Notes: a model not told the origin generated them from the letters alone. 64,000 bases of DNA from UBA9980 sp964421195 (GCA_964421195.1 CAYQWL010000002.1:1-64000); one strand, 5' to 3'. Positions 37,403 through 46,443 are shown, counted from the first letter of the stretch. A program made the numbers and translations.

Positions 37403-39079
37403 TTATTTTTCATTTTTTTGAGCTTTTTCAACCCATTCGGGACTAAAAATTTTATCAATTATCGTATTATCTAAGTTTAAATTAAACCTGAACCGGAGCG
37501 CCGCGTCTTTAAAGGTAAAACCACCCGTAAAAGTTTTAACCGCCTTTAATAAATCGATCTCCTGATCTTTCAGCTTATATTCAGGTGAAATAGAAAACAT
37601 GCTCAAAATAAATTCAGACAGCAAAGCATTATTGCAATAAACCGTAAATAAAGCGGATTTAAGCAACGCCCCGCAGCCGGAAACAAAATTTTCCGCCGCG
37701 GCAAGCGATTTTTCATTTTTAGTAACGGAAGCAATCAAAGGCATAAGCGCATCTTTTGATGAAGCGAATATTAAAAAATCATTTACATAAGCTATGGTGA
37801 GGCCAAATTCAGGCATAATATTATTCGGAGTCGGAACCGGCGAAAAGAAATAATTAACCCCCGCAATCGAATCTTTCCGGAGCTCTTCGAGTTTAAACGC
37901 AGGAAGCATCCGCTGCATACATTTTTCGCAGGCCGCTTTATCTCTGGATTTTATACCGAAATAAATACGAGGCGCGGGAAGCACCGGAAGCGGCAGCGCT
38001 TTATAATTGGAAAAAGCCACAAAAAACTCTTCAGCAAGCCAGGGCATAATATCTTTTTCAAAATCAACGCCGAGATTTTCATTAATTTGTTTTTTAACTT
38101 CTTTAAGGCCGTCGTCTTCGGCGATCAATTTCGGATCCAGATGAAACCTTCCGCCCGAATAAAGCATCGTATCGCCATCAAGCATGGCGGGCGCCTTCAA
38201 TTCATCGCCTTCAAAGGTAAAATATTTCGTGAATGCGTTATTTTTATTATTTTTATCGGTAATAATCGCGCCGGCAAGCGTAACTCCGGCGGTATCGAAA
38301 TTAAGTGAAAAACATACGCTTTTAACGTAATCGAGATCGGGCAGAAGGCTTTCTTCGGCCGCGTATTTTTGAACGAACGGCCCCGCCGTATAAAAATAAA
38401 ACGGTACGCCGGGGGATAAAACCGCAAGCGCATTTTTGTAATCCGGCATATCACCCAGCGCTTTTTTTTCATCTTTTAATACTTCGAGCGTCTTCAATAT
38501 ATTACGTAAAGCGGCATCCGCGCCAAAAGCGCCTATCAAAAGATCGTCCCTGACTATAAAAGCAAAATATTCCGACTTATCTTTTTTTTCGACTATTTCA
38601 ATCTCTATGGAACCTTTACGAGCCAGAAGGCGATACTCGTTATCCGCCGAATTCTTCGATACAGCTGCTTTAAAATTCTGCAAATTAATCATAAAAGCGT
38701 TTTTATCCGCCATTTTTATAATTAATGCGACCGACGGCCCGCCCGCCTGCTTCGCCGCGCCCGCGTCAGCGTCGTAAAAAACGGCGGCAACACCGGCTAT
38801 GGTAGCAAGAAATTTAGGATCGCTAAATTCAAAACCCATTTTCTCGCTGAGCGCGGCGGTCATTTTTTTATCGTCGAGCGACGCGATACGATTAAAAAAA
38901 TTAACGCATTTTAAATAAAAATCATCTTTAACGTAATCGATAAACAAAACCGCCGAAGCATCTGACGGCACGGCTTTTTCAAGCTCATACGCGAAAACTG
39001 AACCGTAATATAAGAATAAACCCGCCGCCATCACGGCGAACAAAAATAAAAAGAACGCCGATTTTCTTTTAATATTCAT
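37403..39079 (-). CDS. Exported DUF3352-like protein (second paralogue)
   Basis: 558 residues with a hydrophobic N-terminal signal or anchor (FFLFLFAVMAAGLFLYYG). The body starts with LEKAVPSDASAVLFIDYV, a DUF3352-type opening, and includes YFAFIVRDDLLIGAFGADAAL and IAYVNDFLIFASSKDALM, strands equivalent to those in the neighbouring 35615 protein. The two proteins have the same size, direction and overall plan but low identity, so they look like an old duplication. An AAGGGATGGG ribosome site precedes the ATG. The genes are 156 bases apart and end at a common terminator. Function unknown. Confidence 0.7.
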   Translation of the reverse strand: MNIKRKSAFFLFLFAVMAAGLFLYYGSVFAYELEKAVPSDASAVLFIDYVKDDFYLKCVNFFNRIASLDDKKMTAALSEKMGFEFSDPKFLATIAGVAAVFYDADAGAAKQAGGPSVALIIKMADKNAFMINLQNFKAAVSKNSADNEYRLLARKGSIEIEIVEKKDKSEYFAFIVRDDLLIGAFGADAALRNILKTLEVLKDEKKALGDMPDYKNALAVLSPGVPFYFYTAGPFVQKYAAEESLLPDLDYVKSVCFSLNFDTAGVTLAGAIITDKNNKNNAFTKYFTFEGDELKAPAMLDGDTMLYSGGRFHLDPKLIAEDDGLKEVKKQINENLGVDFEKDIMPWLAEEFFVAFSNYKALPLPVLPAPRIYFGIKSRDKAACEKCMQRMLPAFKLEELRKDSIAGVNYFFSPVPTPNNIMPEFGLTIAYVNDFLIFASSKDALMPLIASVTKNEKSLAAAENFVSGCGALLKSALFTVYCNNALLSEFILSMFSISPEYKLKDQEIDLLKAVKTFTGGFTFKDAALRFRFNLNLDNTIIDKIFSPEWVEKAQKNEK

Positions 39080-39115
39080 TTTTCACCCATCCCTTAAACC
39101 CGCCGCCCGCAATGA

Positions 39116-40228
39116 TTACACTATGGTATTTTCATCTTCGGTATCACATTCAAATAAATGCAGCTTATCGGTAATAACGCGGACCTTTATCTTATCGCCT
39201 TCCTGCACTCCGCAGCCCGATTCGAATTTAGCCACGGCATTATCGTCGCCGATCTTAAAATGAACGCAGCGTTCACTGCCAAGCAATTCTACAAGCTCGG
39301 CATTGATCTCTATTAAATTATCCGCAGCTGAAGAATCTTTATAAAGTTCAAAACATTCCGGACGGACACCGAGCGTCATTTTTTTATCGTTATATTTAGA
39401 TAATTTAGAGCCTTTATCGTTATATTTAATTTTAAATTCTCCATTAAGGCCGCATATATCAAAATTTTGACCGCCAGCGTTTTTAATCGTGCATTTAATA
39501 AAATTCATGGCGGGCGAACCAATAAAACCGGCGACAAATTTATTGGCCGGATGATCATAAACTTTTTGCGGCTCATCGGCCTGCTGAACGCGGCCTTTAT
39601 TGAATATAGCTATGCGGTCGCCCATCGTCATAGCCTCGGTCTGATCATGAGTTACATATATCGTTGTAGAATCGAGACGTTTATGCAATTTTCGAATCTC
39701 GGCCCGCATCGATACGCGCAATTTAGCGTCAAGGTTCGAAAGCGGTTCGTCCATTAAAAACACCTTGGGATCACGCACTATAGCTCGTCCAAGGGCCACG
39801 CGCTGACGCTGGCCGCCGGAAAGCTGCTTGGGCTTTTTTTCGAGATACGAAGTCAAATCGAGTATTTTCGCGGCATTTTCAACGCGTTTTTTAATTTCAT
39901 CTTTAGCGAAATTCCTGAGAGTAAGGCCGAAAGCCATGTTATCGAATATATTCATGTGCGGATACAGCGCGTAATTTTGAAACACCATCGCTATGTCGCG
40001 GTCCTTCGGTTGAAGATCATTCACGAGAGTTTCGCCGATAAATATTTTTCCTTCAGTTATTTCCTCGAGTCCGGCGATCATTCTTAAAGTGGTGGTTTTA
40101 CCGCAGCCCGACGGGCCTACCATTACTAAAAACTCTTTGTCCTTAATATGCAGATCGGTGGGAAATATAGTATATTCGGCATTACCTTCATACTTTTTAG
40201 TCACCTGCTGCAATATAACTTGAGCCAT
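39116..40228 (-). CDS. Sugar ABC transporter ATPase, MsmK/UgpC/MalK type
   Basis: Start set at 40228 behind an AAAGGG site. Predicted ATP-binding subunit that energises carbohydrate importers. It holds the Walker A (GPSGCGKTT), Q-loop (VFQNYALYPHMN), signature (LSGGQRQR), Walker B (VFLMDEPLSNLDAKLR), switch His (YVTHDQTEAM) and C-terminal regulatory OB/TOBE region (GVRPECFEL). No permease or binding-protein genes are near, as with the shared MsmK-type ATPases of several bacteria. A perfect-consensus promoter lies about 60 bases upstream, suggesting constant strong expression, in line with a shared subunit. Confidence 0.92.
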   Translation of the reverse strand: MAQVILQQVTKKYEGNAEYTIFPTDLHIKDKEFLVMVGPSGCGKTTTLRMIAGLEEITEGKIFIGETLVNDLQPKDRDIAMVFQNYALYPHMNIFDNMAFGLTLRNFAKDEIKKRVENAAKILDLTSYLEKKPKQLSGGQRQRVALGRAIVRDPKVFLMDEPLSNLDAKLRVSMRAEIRKLHKRLDSTTIYVTHDQTEAMTMGDRIAIFNKGRVQQADEPQKVYDHPANKFVAGFIGSPAMNFIKCTIKNAGGQNFDICGLNGEFKIKYNDKGSKLSKYNDKKMTLGVRPECFELYKDSSAADNLIEINAELVELLGSERCVHFKIGDDNAVAKFESGCGVQEGDKIKVRVITDKLHLFECDTEDENTIV

Positions 40229-40287
40229 GCAATTCACCCTTTCGTCATGCTTTATTTATTAACGCGTACTTTTAAATTTTATGGTTG

Positions 40288-40316
40288 ATTATATATCATT
40301 TTTTTCGATATGTCAA
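40288..40316 (-). promoter_or_regulatory. Perfect-consensus promoter of the ABC ATPase gene
   Basis: On the minus strand TTGACA (40316-40311), 17-base spacer, TATAAT (40293-40288). Start expected near 40281; leader of about 53 bases. Confidence 0.85.
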
Positions 40317-40510
40317 ATTTAATTCAACCAATTAATCACGAATTATTTTATTTTTCTAAAATTTATTCTCCAGTTGTTTATTATCATAAAAAAAAATGAT
40401 AAAATATAGCCGATAATAAAAACTTAAAAATTATAATCATCGAATAGACTATCAAAAATCTTTTATACAGATATAAATATAATAACCGCAACGGAGTGAT
40501 AAATTTAGTC

Positions 40511-41224
40511 ATGAAAATTAAATTCAAAGGATTTTCGACGAAAGCATTCAAATTTTTAAATGAACTTAAAAATAATAATAATAAAGAATGGTTTGAAAAC
40601 AACCGTGAAACTTATCAGGCGGAATTAGTAACGCCGATGCGTTCTTTAGTATGTGATATTAGCGAATTCATGCTGGCGCTTGATTATAATCTCGATGTTA
40701 CCCCGGCCATAGGTAAAACTATATCGAGAATTTACAAAGACGCAAGACGCCTGCGGGGCGGACCCCCATATAAAAAAAGTATGTGGATCGCCTTCAAGAG
40801 GCCATTCGAAGAATGGAAAGAATCGCCGGCTTTTTATATAGAATTAAACGCCGGTTACTATGAATATGGCATGGGATTTTACAGCGCGCCGCGCGACATG
40901 ATGGATCTTATGCGGCGCGACATAATAAACGGCGCGCCTGATTTTTTCGAAGCAATCGACTTTTATAAAACCGAAAAAAAATTCAAACTCAACGGTGATT
41001 ATTATAAAAAAATAAAAGCGGATAAAATTCCAGATTATATTTTTGAATGGTACCGTAAAAAAAGTTTTTATCTTTCAATCGAAAGGCCCGTGGATAAAAT
41101 TATAACCTCGCCCGGATTTACCGATGCACTGATGAACGATTTCGCTCGATTAGCGCCGCTTTATCATTACTTATGGAAGTTAAAATTAAAAGCGCGTAAC
41201 CCGGAAAAAAGCAGCAATCAATAA
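40511..41224 (+). CDS. DUF2461 protein
   Basis: Small cytoplasmic protein of a widespread family of unknown function. The opening (KFKGFSTKAFKFLNELKNNN, then KEWFENNRETYQ) and the middle (ISRIYKDARRLRGG, PPYKKSMWIAFKR, FYIELNAGYYEYGMGFY) are diagnostic. I prefer the ATG at 40511 since family members begin just before KFKGFS; a GTG at 40496 would add five residues. It is transcribed away from the ABC ATPase gene. Confidence 0.9.
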   Translation: MKIKFKGFSTKAFKFLNELKNNNNKEWFENNRETYQAELVTPMRSLVCDISEFMLALDYNLDVTPAIGKTISRIYKDARRLRGGPPYKKSMWIAFKRPFEEWKESPAFYIELNAGYYEYGMGFYSAPRDMMDLMRRDIINGAPDFFEAIDFYKTEKKFKLNGDYYKKIKADKIPDYIFEWYRKKSFYLSIERPVDKIITSPGFTDALMNDFARLAPLYHYLWKLKLKARNPEKSSNQ

Positions 41225-41333
41225 AAACATAAAAATTGAATTAAGACATAATCCGGATAAATAAAATAAATAAGAATAATACTTAACTAAACTAAATTAT
41301 AAAACACAAAGCCGGACCGGCAAAAAATCAATA

Positions 41334-42764
41334 TTAATGCTGAGTTTTATGCATTTTCCCGCGGGCAAGCGAACAAAATATTCCCGCCGCGCAAAGCCCC
41401 GCGAAAATAATAAAAGCGGCCTTCATACCGCATAAAAAATCTCCGTAATTAGACGACGTTATTTTTTGCCGTCCGACATATAAAGCTATAATCATGCTCG
41501 AAATACCCATGCTCAAAGCCTGCCCGACAATTCTCATGGTTGACAGCACGCCGGACGCCACTCCATAATACCGGCTTTCGACCGAACTCATAACCGCATT
41601 TATATTAGGCGACGAAAATAAAGCAAAACCGAATCCTATCATCAATAAATTTGCTATTATATAAACCGTCGGCGTAGAAGCCGTCAGAGGAATAAAAAAA
41701 ACAAGCCCCACGCCCGTAAGCGCCATTCCGGACGAAGCAAGAACGGCAGGCTCTATTTTTTCAGAAAGCCTTCCCACTAAAGGCGAAAAAACCGCCATCA
41801 TCAAAGGCTGCGCTATAAGCACCGCTCCGGCTTCCCGCGGAGTCATTCCTTTATTATATTGAAGATAAAGGCTTAAAAGAAAAGTAAGTCCGAAAGTGGC
41901 GCTATAATGAATAAGCGCCGCAAGATTGGAGAGCGTAAAAGCCCTGCTCGTTTTAAATAAATTTACGTTCAGCAGAGGGGCCGCGCTGATAGATTCGTGC
42001 CTGAAAAAAAATATAAAAAACGCAAATGAAATCAGAACCATATAAATACCCGCGGCCTCCGGAAAACGAATAAAACCGTATAATGCGAATGCGGATGCGC
42101 ATATATAAGCGCCGGAGCCGAAATAATCGTACTTTTCGTTGCAATGACAGCCGGCGGCGGAATCCGGCCGAACCCGGAAATAAGTCAATAACGCGGCATA
42201 AACGCTTACCGCCGCTGAAAACCAGAATATAACCCGCCAGCCTGAATATTGCGTAATAATTCCGCCGATAAACGGCCCTGCCGAAAGTCCGGTATAAGTA
42301 GAAGCCACGGTCAAACCGAGCGCGCGGCCGCGGCCTTTTCCGGGATAAGCCGAAACGAGAATAGCCATCGAAGTCGAAAAAATCATAGCCGATCCGGCTC
42401 CCTGCAAAGCTCTGGCGACTATAAGCATAAACGCGGAAGAACTTATAGCGCATAATAAACTTGCGGCGGAAAATATGCTCATACCGATTAAGTATAATTT
42501 TCTACGGCCGTACACGTCCGCAAAACCGCCAGAAGGAAGCGTGAACACGGCGGAAACCAGCAGATAAGAAGCCGCGACCCAGCTTATCAGGACGGCATCC
42601 GCGGAAAATTCCGAAGCTATAACTGGAAGCGCTACGTTTACCGCCGACGCTACAAACGGATTGATGAAAGCCGTCGAAACGGCCATTAAAAGAACGGCGC
42701 GTCCATAACTTTCATCGCAAAAACTATCCGCGTCCGTTTGAACACAGCCATCCGTAACGTTCAT
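41334..42764 (-). CDS. MFS multidrug exporter, DHA2 (14-helix) type
   Basis: 476 residues with about 14 membrane segments. Motifs of proton-driven drug exporters are seen: NVALPVIASEF in helix 1, LPSGGFADVYGRRKLY (motif A, loop 2-3), ARALQGAGSAMIF (motif B) and GPFIGGIITQYSGWRVIFW (motif C of the antiporter group). It should pump hydrophobic compounds outward; substrate unknown. An AAAGG ribosome site precedes the ATG. It is divergent to ssb and converges with the DUF2461 gene. Confidence 0.9.
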   Translation of the reverse strand: MNVTDGCVQTDADSFCDESYGRAVLLMAVSTAFINPFVASAVNVALPVIASEFSADAVLISWVAASYLLVSAVFTLPSGGFADVYGRRKLYLIGMSIFSAASLLCAISSSAFMLIVARALQGAGSAMIFSTSMAILVSAYPGKGRGRALGLTVASTYTGLSAGPFIGGIITQYSGWRVIFWFSAAVSVYAALLTYFRVRPDSAAGCHCNEKYDYFGSGAYICASAFALYGFIRFPEAAGIYMVLISFAFFIFFFRHESISAAPLLNVNLFKTSRAFTLSNLAALIHYSATFGLTFLLSLYLQYNKGMTPREAGAVLIAQPLMMAVFSPLVGRLSEKIEPAVLASSGMALTGVGLVFFIPLTASTPTVYIIANLLMIGFGFALFSSPNINAVMSSVESRYYGVASGVLSTMRIVGQALSMGISSMIIALYVGRQKITSSNYGDFLCGMKAAFIIFAGLCAAGIFCSLARGKMHKTQH

Positions 42765-42878
42765 AATCGTAAACCTTTCTATTAAAAGCCATTAATCTAT
42801 AATCTATACAAGAGGTCGGGGTAAAGTATTTTATCAAAAATTAAAAGAAAAAAAAAGATTTTTTTATAAATAGTTTTA

Positions 42879-42887
42879 TGTTATAAT
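42879..42887 (+). promoter_or_regulatory. Extended -10 promoter of ssb
   Basis: TG-T-TATAAT (42879-42887) without a good -35 box, the extended -10 arrangement. The start would be near 42894, with a GGAGG-type site before the ATG at 42920. Confidence 0.6.
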
Positions 42888-42919
42888 TAGATAACTTTAA
42901 TAAACTACGGAGGCTGACA

Positions 42920-43402
42920 ATGGCATCATCATTAAATAAAGTACAATTAATCGGGCGTCTCGGCAAAGACCCCGAAGTGCGTTCCACGCCGACCGGGCGT
43001 ACTGTAACCACCATAACGCTCGCCACTTCTGAAACTTTCGGTAAAGACGCGGATCGAAAAGAAAAAACCGAATGGCATAAAATAATTTTATGGGATAAAT
43101 TAGGGCAGATTGCCGGCAATTATCTGCGCAAGGGCAGGCAGGTATATATCGAAGGGCGCATAACCTACCGCGACTATATGGATCGCGACAATAACAAACG
43201 CTACGTAACGGAAATCGTCGCAACCACGATGGTATTCCTCGGCTCTAAAGACGAATCGGCCGGCGGCAAAAGCAACGCTTACGGCGCCGACCCCGGCTCC
43301 GAATACGCCGCCGAACCAGCCGCCGATTTTTCAATGCAGGATATCGATAAATATGCCGCATCCATGCAGGTCCCCGGCGGCGATGACGAGGTGCCGTTTT
43401 AA
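42920..43402 (+). CDS. ssb: Single-stranded DNA-binding protein
   Basis: 160 residues, OB fold binding single-stranded DNA during replication and repair, normally as a tetramer. Family parts: NKVQLIGRLGKDPEVRSTP at the N terminus, TEWHKIILWDKLGQIAGNYL, RKGRQVYIEGRITYRDYMD and RYVTEIVATTMVFLG. A flexible Gly/Ala-rich linker ends in the acidic DDEVPF tip that recruits partner proteins. An ACGGAGG site precedes the ATG. The next gene starts 2 bases after its stop. Confidence 0.97.
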   Translation: MASSLNKVQLIGRLGKDPEVRSTPTGRTVTTITLATSETFGKDADRKEKTEWHKIILWDKLGQIAGNYLRKGRQVYIEGRITYRDYMDRDNNKRYVTEIVATTMVFLGSKDESAGGKSNAYGADPGSEYAAEPAADFSMQDIDKYAASMQVPGGDDEVPF

Positions 43403-43404
43403 AA

Positions 43405-43866
43405 ATGCCCCTGCGTTCGATCGAAGACATAGAAAATCAAATAGAGCAGGAAATAATCTCCGGCGCAAACGAACGATATAAAGACGAAGACGACCGCGAA
43501 TACATACTGGTTTTTGACGCTAAAAATTCGATAGCCGCTGAAATGGCGGCGGGCCTTCTTGCCGATAATCATATCGAAACTCTTAAAAAATCGAACGACG
43601 CGCGCGGCGTTTTCGGCGTCGCCATGTTTCCGCCCGCATTATATGTTCCCGCCGAAGATTTTGAACGCGCCTTCGATATACTTTCCGAATGCGGATTCTT
43701 CGACGAACCGGGCGCGGACGAAAACGAACCGGGCGGCGGCGAAGCCGGATCTTTCGAAAGCAATCCCAATAACGGCCCTGACGCGAACGAACAGGATGAT
43801 AACGGCGAAACCGTTATCGAAGAAACCGGAACCGGCGGTGATAATAACGATTCCGATAAGATATAA
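43405..43866 (+). CDS. Small protein with DUF2007-like domain and acidic tail
   Basis: 153 residues. The part YILVFDAKNSIAAEMAAGLL to VPAEDFERAFDILSECGF matches the pattern of DUF2007 (putative signal-transducing) proteins, which have a small alpha/beta fold. The tail (from about residue 95) is acidic, rich in Glu, Asn, Gly and Asp, with little order. It begins 2 bases after ssb and is probably coupled to it. Its role with ssb is unknown. The following propeller gene probably begins after its stop. Confidence 0.72.
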   Translation: MPLRSIEDIENQIEQEIISGANERYKDEDDREYILVFDAKNSIAAEMAAGLLADNHIETLKKSNDARGVFGVAMFPPALYVPAEDFERAFDILSECGFFDEPGADENEPGGGEAGSFESNPNNGPDANEQDDNGETVIEETGTGGDNNDSDKI

Positions 43867-43993
43867 AATAATCATCCCGCATGTCCGGGCATATTCAAAC
43901 GTTGCCGCCTTCAATCATTACGACAGGGCTCGCATAATAAAAAAACAGCCGTTTAAAACAGCCGTTTCTTTTTTTATTTTCATTTTATTTTTT

Positions 43994-46075
43994 ATGCCGG
44001 CATCGATTCTATTCACTTTAACGTCCGGCGGAATATCGGGATTCAGCCCCGCCCGCCGGGCCTTAGCCTCGCCGTTAACTGAAAATACCCGTACGCTCGA
44101 AGTAAAACTCAAATATAAAACGATTAACGAAATAAACGTTTCCTCGGCTTTCGGTGAACAGGATTCGAGACAGCGCGATGCATCGCTATTTAGCATTCAT
44201 AGAAATAACCACATCATAAACGATTTTTTAATTCATTCCAGCGCGGCGGTTATAGCGGGCGACTTCGGCGTACGGCTTTTATACGGCCCCGATACCGGAT
44301 CATACGGCGAATGGCCCGATCAGAATGACGCAAACCACAAAACTAAAACCGAAATGATTAAATACCTTAATTCATTTAAAGCGCTTTCCGATAATTCCTT
44401 TTTCGGCGCCGAAGCAAATGCGGTAGAATTTGACGGAGAACATTTTTATTTCGGCACGAAAGGCGGCGATATTATAGAAGCCGGCCCGATATCGGTCAGG
44501 CATATTTCTATAATCAGCGCGGCGGGACGTTACCGTATTAATAAATTAAAGTACCGCCGTAAAATCTTATTAATTCTTACCGAAGGCGGCGGCGTTTATA
44601 CTTTTTATAAAAATAGATTTTTTAAAATCAGCAGCCGTTCTCACCGGCTTACATCGGACGACATAAACGACATCGAAATATTCGATATTCACGGAATAAC
44701 ATATGCCGCCATAGCCGCTTCTAACGGCGCCACAATACTCAGGGTGAATGGATTCCACGATAACGACTTCGAATACGTTTATTCGTATAAAACGCCGTCG
44801 CCCATAGAAACGATCGCCTTCGCGAACGGCGTTTTATATACAGGCGGCGCTTTTGGAATAGACAGAATCGAACCCGACCGGTCAACTTTTATTAAAAGCT
44901 CTGTTTTAAAAGATGTTTACATTACCTCGATCGTCAGAAACCTAAATAATAGCGACGCTTTAACAGCGTCTTCTTATTCATCCGGAATTTACCGGTTCAG
45001 CCGCTCGATCGCCCCCATTAAAATTATTCCACAATCCAGATTACAACCGGCCGGAATCGAAAGCGGAATAAAAAAAATTATACCCGCCGCCGAAAGTATT
45101 TTCATACTTTCGAATAAAAATCTTTATGAATATAAAAACGGCCGTCTATTAGCCGCCGCCGAAAGTTCAAACGGATTTTCAGATAAAATCACGGCGGTTT
45201 GCGAATATCAAAATTATTTGTTCTGCGCTACGTTCAATGGCGGCGTTTTCATTTACGACGAAGGCCGTATAAACGGTTTTGAAGCTTTTTATAACCAGAA
45301 ACTCAGCGGAGCGCGAGTCAACGCGCTCGAGGCTTTTAATAATTATTTACTTATTGGATCTACTAATGGTTTAGACATACTGGATGGCGCGCGCCGTACG
45401 CTTATAAATTTAAAAAAACCGCTTTCAAACGACAGAATTAATGCCATACACGTTAAAAACGGCAGAGCCTTCATCGGCACTTCTTCGGGAATATCGGTCC
45501 TGCATGACGATTTAAGCGTTGAAAACATCGATTTAAATCCTGAAACAATCGATAAAAGAGTTTATTGTCTTTATTATGACGAACCTTCATCGACGATATA
45601 TTTTGGCACTTACCGCGGCTTCGGCGAAATGCATTATCCATCGAGACGTTTAAAAACTTATTTTACAATAAATTCCGCAATCGCCGATAACTGGATAACA
45701 TCGATCGCCGATTACGGCCCGGACCGCCTGCTTGTCGCCACTTATGACCGCGCCATTTCTATTTTCGATAAACACGAAAAAAAATTCGGGCCATTCGGGA
45801 CGCGAAACACGCTGCCGTCAAAAATGATAAACGCCAACGCCTTATTCGATTATAAAAATTATATCTTCGCCGGAACCTATAACGGCGGATTGGCTTTAAT
45901 AAATAAAACACTCGCCAATAAAGGTAAAAGCGGCTCGCTCCATTTCAATACGCGCAATGGGCTTTGCTCAAACATGGTAACTTCGTTCGCTTCTTACAAA
46001 GATCGAATCGCAATAGCCACTTTTGGCGGATTAGCTTTTATAAAAATAAAAGATATCATTCGCGCTTTCGAATAA
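43994..46075 (+). CDS. Exported beta-propeller protein (two-component-regulator propeller type), start uncertain
   Basis: About 690 residues of repeated blades with a short G-x-[DN]-x-[IF] or F-x-G-T-Y/S-x-G-[GI] pattern (LFCATFNGGVFIYDEG, LIGSTNGLDILDG, FIGTSSGISVL, YFGTYRGFGEM, FAGTYNGGLALI, AIATFGGLAFIK). These resemble the ligand-sensing propellers of hybrid two-component regulators, but no membrane helix or kinase follows. The start is not clear: hydrophobic codons that would form a signal peptide (KKQPFKTAVSFFIFILFF) lie in frame upstream of the ATG at 43994, yet no ATG, GTG or TTG is in frame between 43799 and 43993. Either a rare start codon is used or a sequence error has shifted the start. 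Confidence 0.72.
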   Translation: MPASILFTLTSGGISGFSPARRALASPLTENTRTLEVKLKYKTINEINVSSAFGEQDSRQRDASLFSIHRNNHIINDFLIHSSAAVIAGDFGVRLLYGPDTGSYGEWPDQNDANHKTKTEMIKYLNSFKALSDNSFFGAEANAVEFDGEHFYFGTKGGDIIEAGPISVRHISIISAAGRYRINKLKYRRKILLILTEGGGVYTFYKNRFFKISSRSHRLTSDDINDIEIFDIHGITYAAIAASNGATILRVNGFHDNDFEYVYSYKTPSPIETIAFANGVLYTGGAFGIDRIEPDRSTFIKSSVLKDVYITSIVRNLNNSDALTASSYSSGIYRFSRSIAPIKIIPQSRLQPAGIESGIKKIIPAAESIFILSNKNLYEYKNGRLLAAAESSNGFSDKITAVCEYQNYLFCATFNGGVFIYDEGRINGFEAFYNQKLSGARVNALEAFNNYLLIGSTNGLDILDGARRTLINLKKPLSNDRINAIHVKNGRAFIGTSSGISVLHDDLSVENIDLNPETIDKRVYCLYYDEPSSTIYFGTYRGFGEMHYPSRRLKTYFTINSAIADNWITSIADYGPDRLLVATYDRAISIFDKHEKKFGPFGTRNTLPSKMINANALFDYKNYIFAGTYNGGLALINKTLANKGKSGSLHFNTRNGLCSNMVTSFASYKDRIAIATFGGLAFIKIKDIIRAFE

Positions 46076-46143
46076 ATTATTAAACGGTTTCAACAAAAAA
46101 TAATTTATAATATAACAAAAATTAATTAAAATTTAAAAACAAT

Positions 46144-46172
46144 TTGACTATAAAAAATTAAACTGGTATAAT
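46144..46172 (+). promoter_or_regulatory. Strong promoter of the structured leader and P5CDH-TupA operon
   Basis: TTGACT (46144-46149), 17-base spacer, perfect TATAAT (46167-46172). Start expected near 46179, leaving a leader of about 265 bases before the ATG at 46444. Confidence 0.85.
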
Positions 46173-46178
46173 ACATTA

Positions 46179-46333
46179 AAAAAAAGCGGATGCTTCCGGC
46201 TTCCGCTGCATATTTTCTTCGACCCTTTCATTCTAAAGCATAAGCCATGAATAAAGGGCGATTTCGGAAAAATTTCCGTAATAAGGGTATGAATGGAAAC
46301 GCTCATGCCTCCCGTGTTTGGAAAGAAGAAAAA
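46179..46333 (+). ncRNA. Structured leader RNA, candidate molybdenum/tungsten-cofactor riboswitch
   Basis: A first hairpin is AGCGGA/TCCGCT (46185-46207). A closing helix TTTTCTTC (46213-46220) with GAAGAAAA (46325-46332) encloses three hairpins: CCCTTT-C-ATTC with GAATAAAGGG (46223-46258), CGGAA with TTCCG (46265-46278), and GGTATGA with TCATGCC (46286-46309, one wobble pair). Single-stranded-looking segments CGTAATAAGGG and GCCTCCCG join them. This multi-branch plan with a GCCTCCCG element is what I remember of the Moco RNA class. The downstream operon includes TupA and a sulfite-oxidase-like protein. The family name is inference; the structure itself is read from complementarity. Confidence 0.5.
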
Positions 46334-46397
46334 GCGCGCGACCGTGTTTTTTCGACTTATGTTTTTATTCAAACTAAAAACGTTTTGTTTTGTTGCG

Positions 46398-46431
46398 CCT
46401 TCTTACTTTAAACACGAAAAAAATAAGAAGG
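46398..46431 (+). promoter_or_regulatory. Hairpin covering the ribosome site of the P5CDH gene
   Basis: CCTTCTTA (46398-46405) is fully complementary to TAAGAAGG (46424-46431). The second arm is the first part of the AGAAGGGATGG ribosome site before the ATG at 46444. Opening or closing it would control translation, a plausible expression platform for the upstream RNA. Confidence 0.55.
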
Positions 46432-46443
46432 GATGGTAATGTA

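Noticed and set aside
41310..41330. Short GCCGG/CCGGC palindrome between convergent genes
   Set aside because: Five-base stem with a poor T tail; not a convincing terminator.
46180..46210. Minus-strand hairpin followed by eight T, resembling a terminator, with a CCGGAAGC loop like SRP RNA
   Set aside because: No minus-strand gene ends here, the SRP core motif does not match, and a strong plus-strand promoter starts at this point.
46148..46372. 74-codon minus-strand frame
   Set aside because: It lies opposite the structured leader; arms of hairpins explain its open frame, and no ribosome site precedes it.
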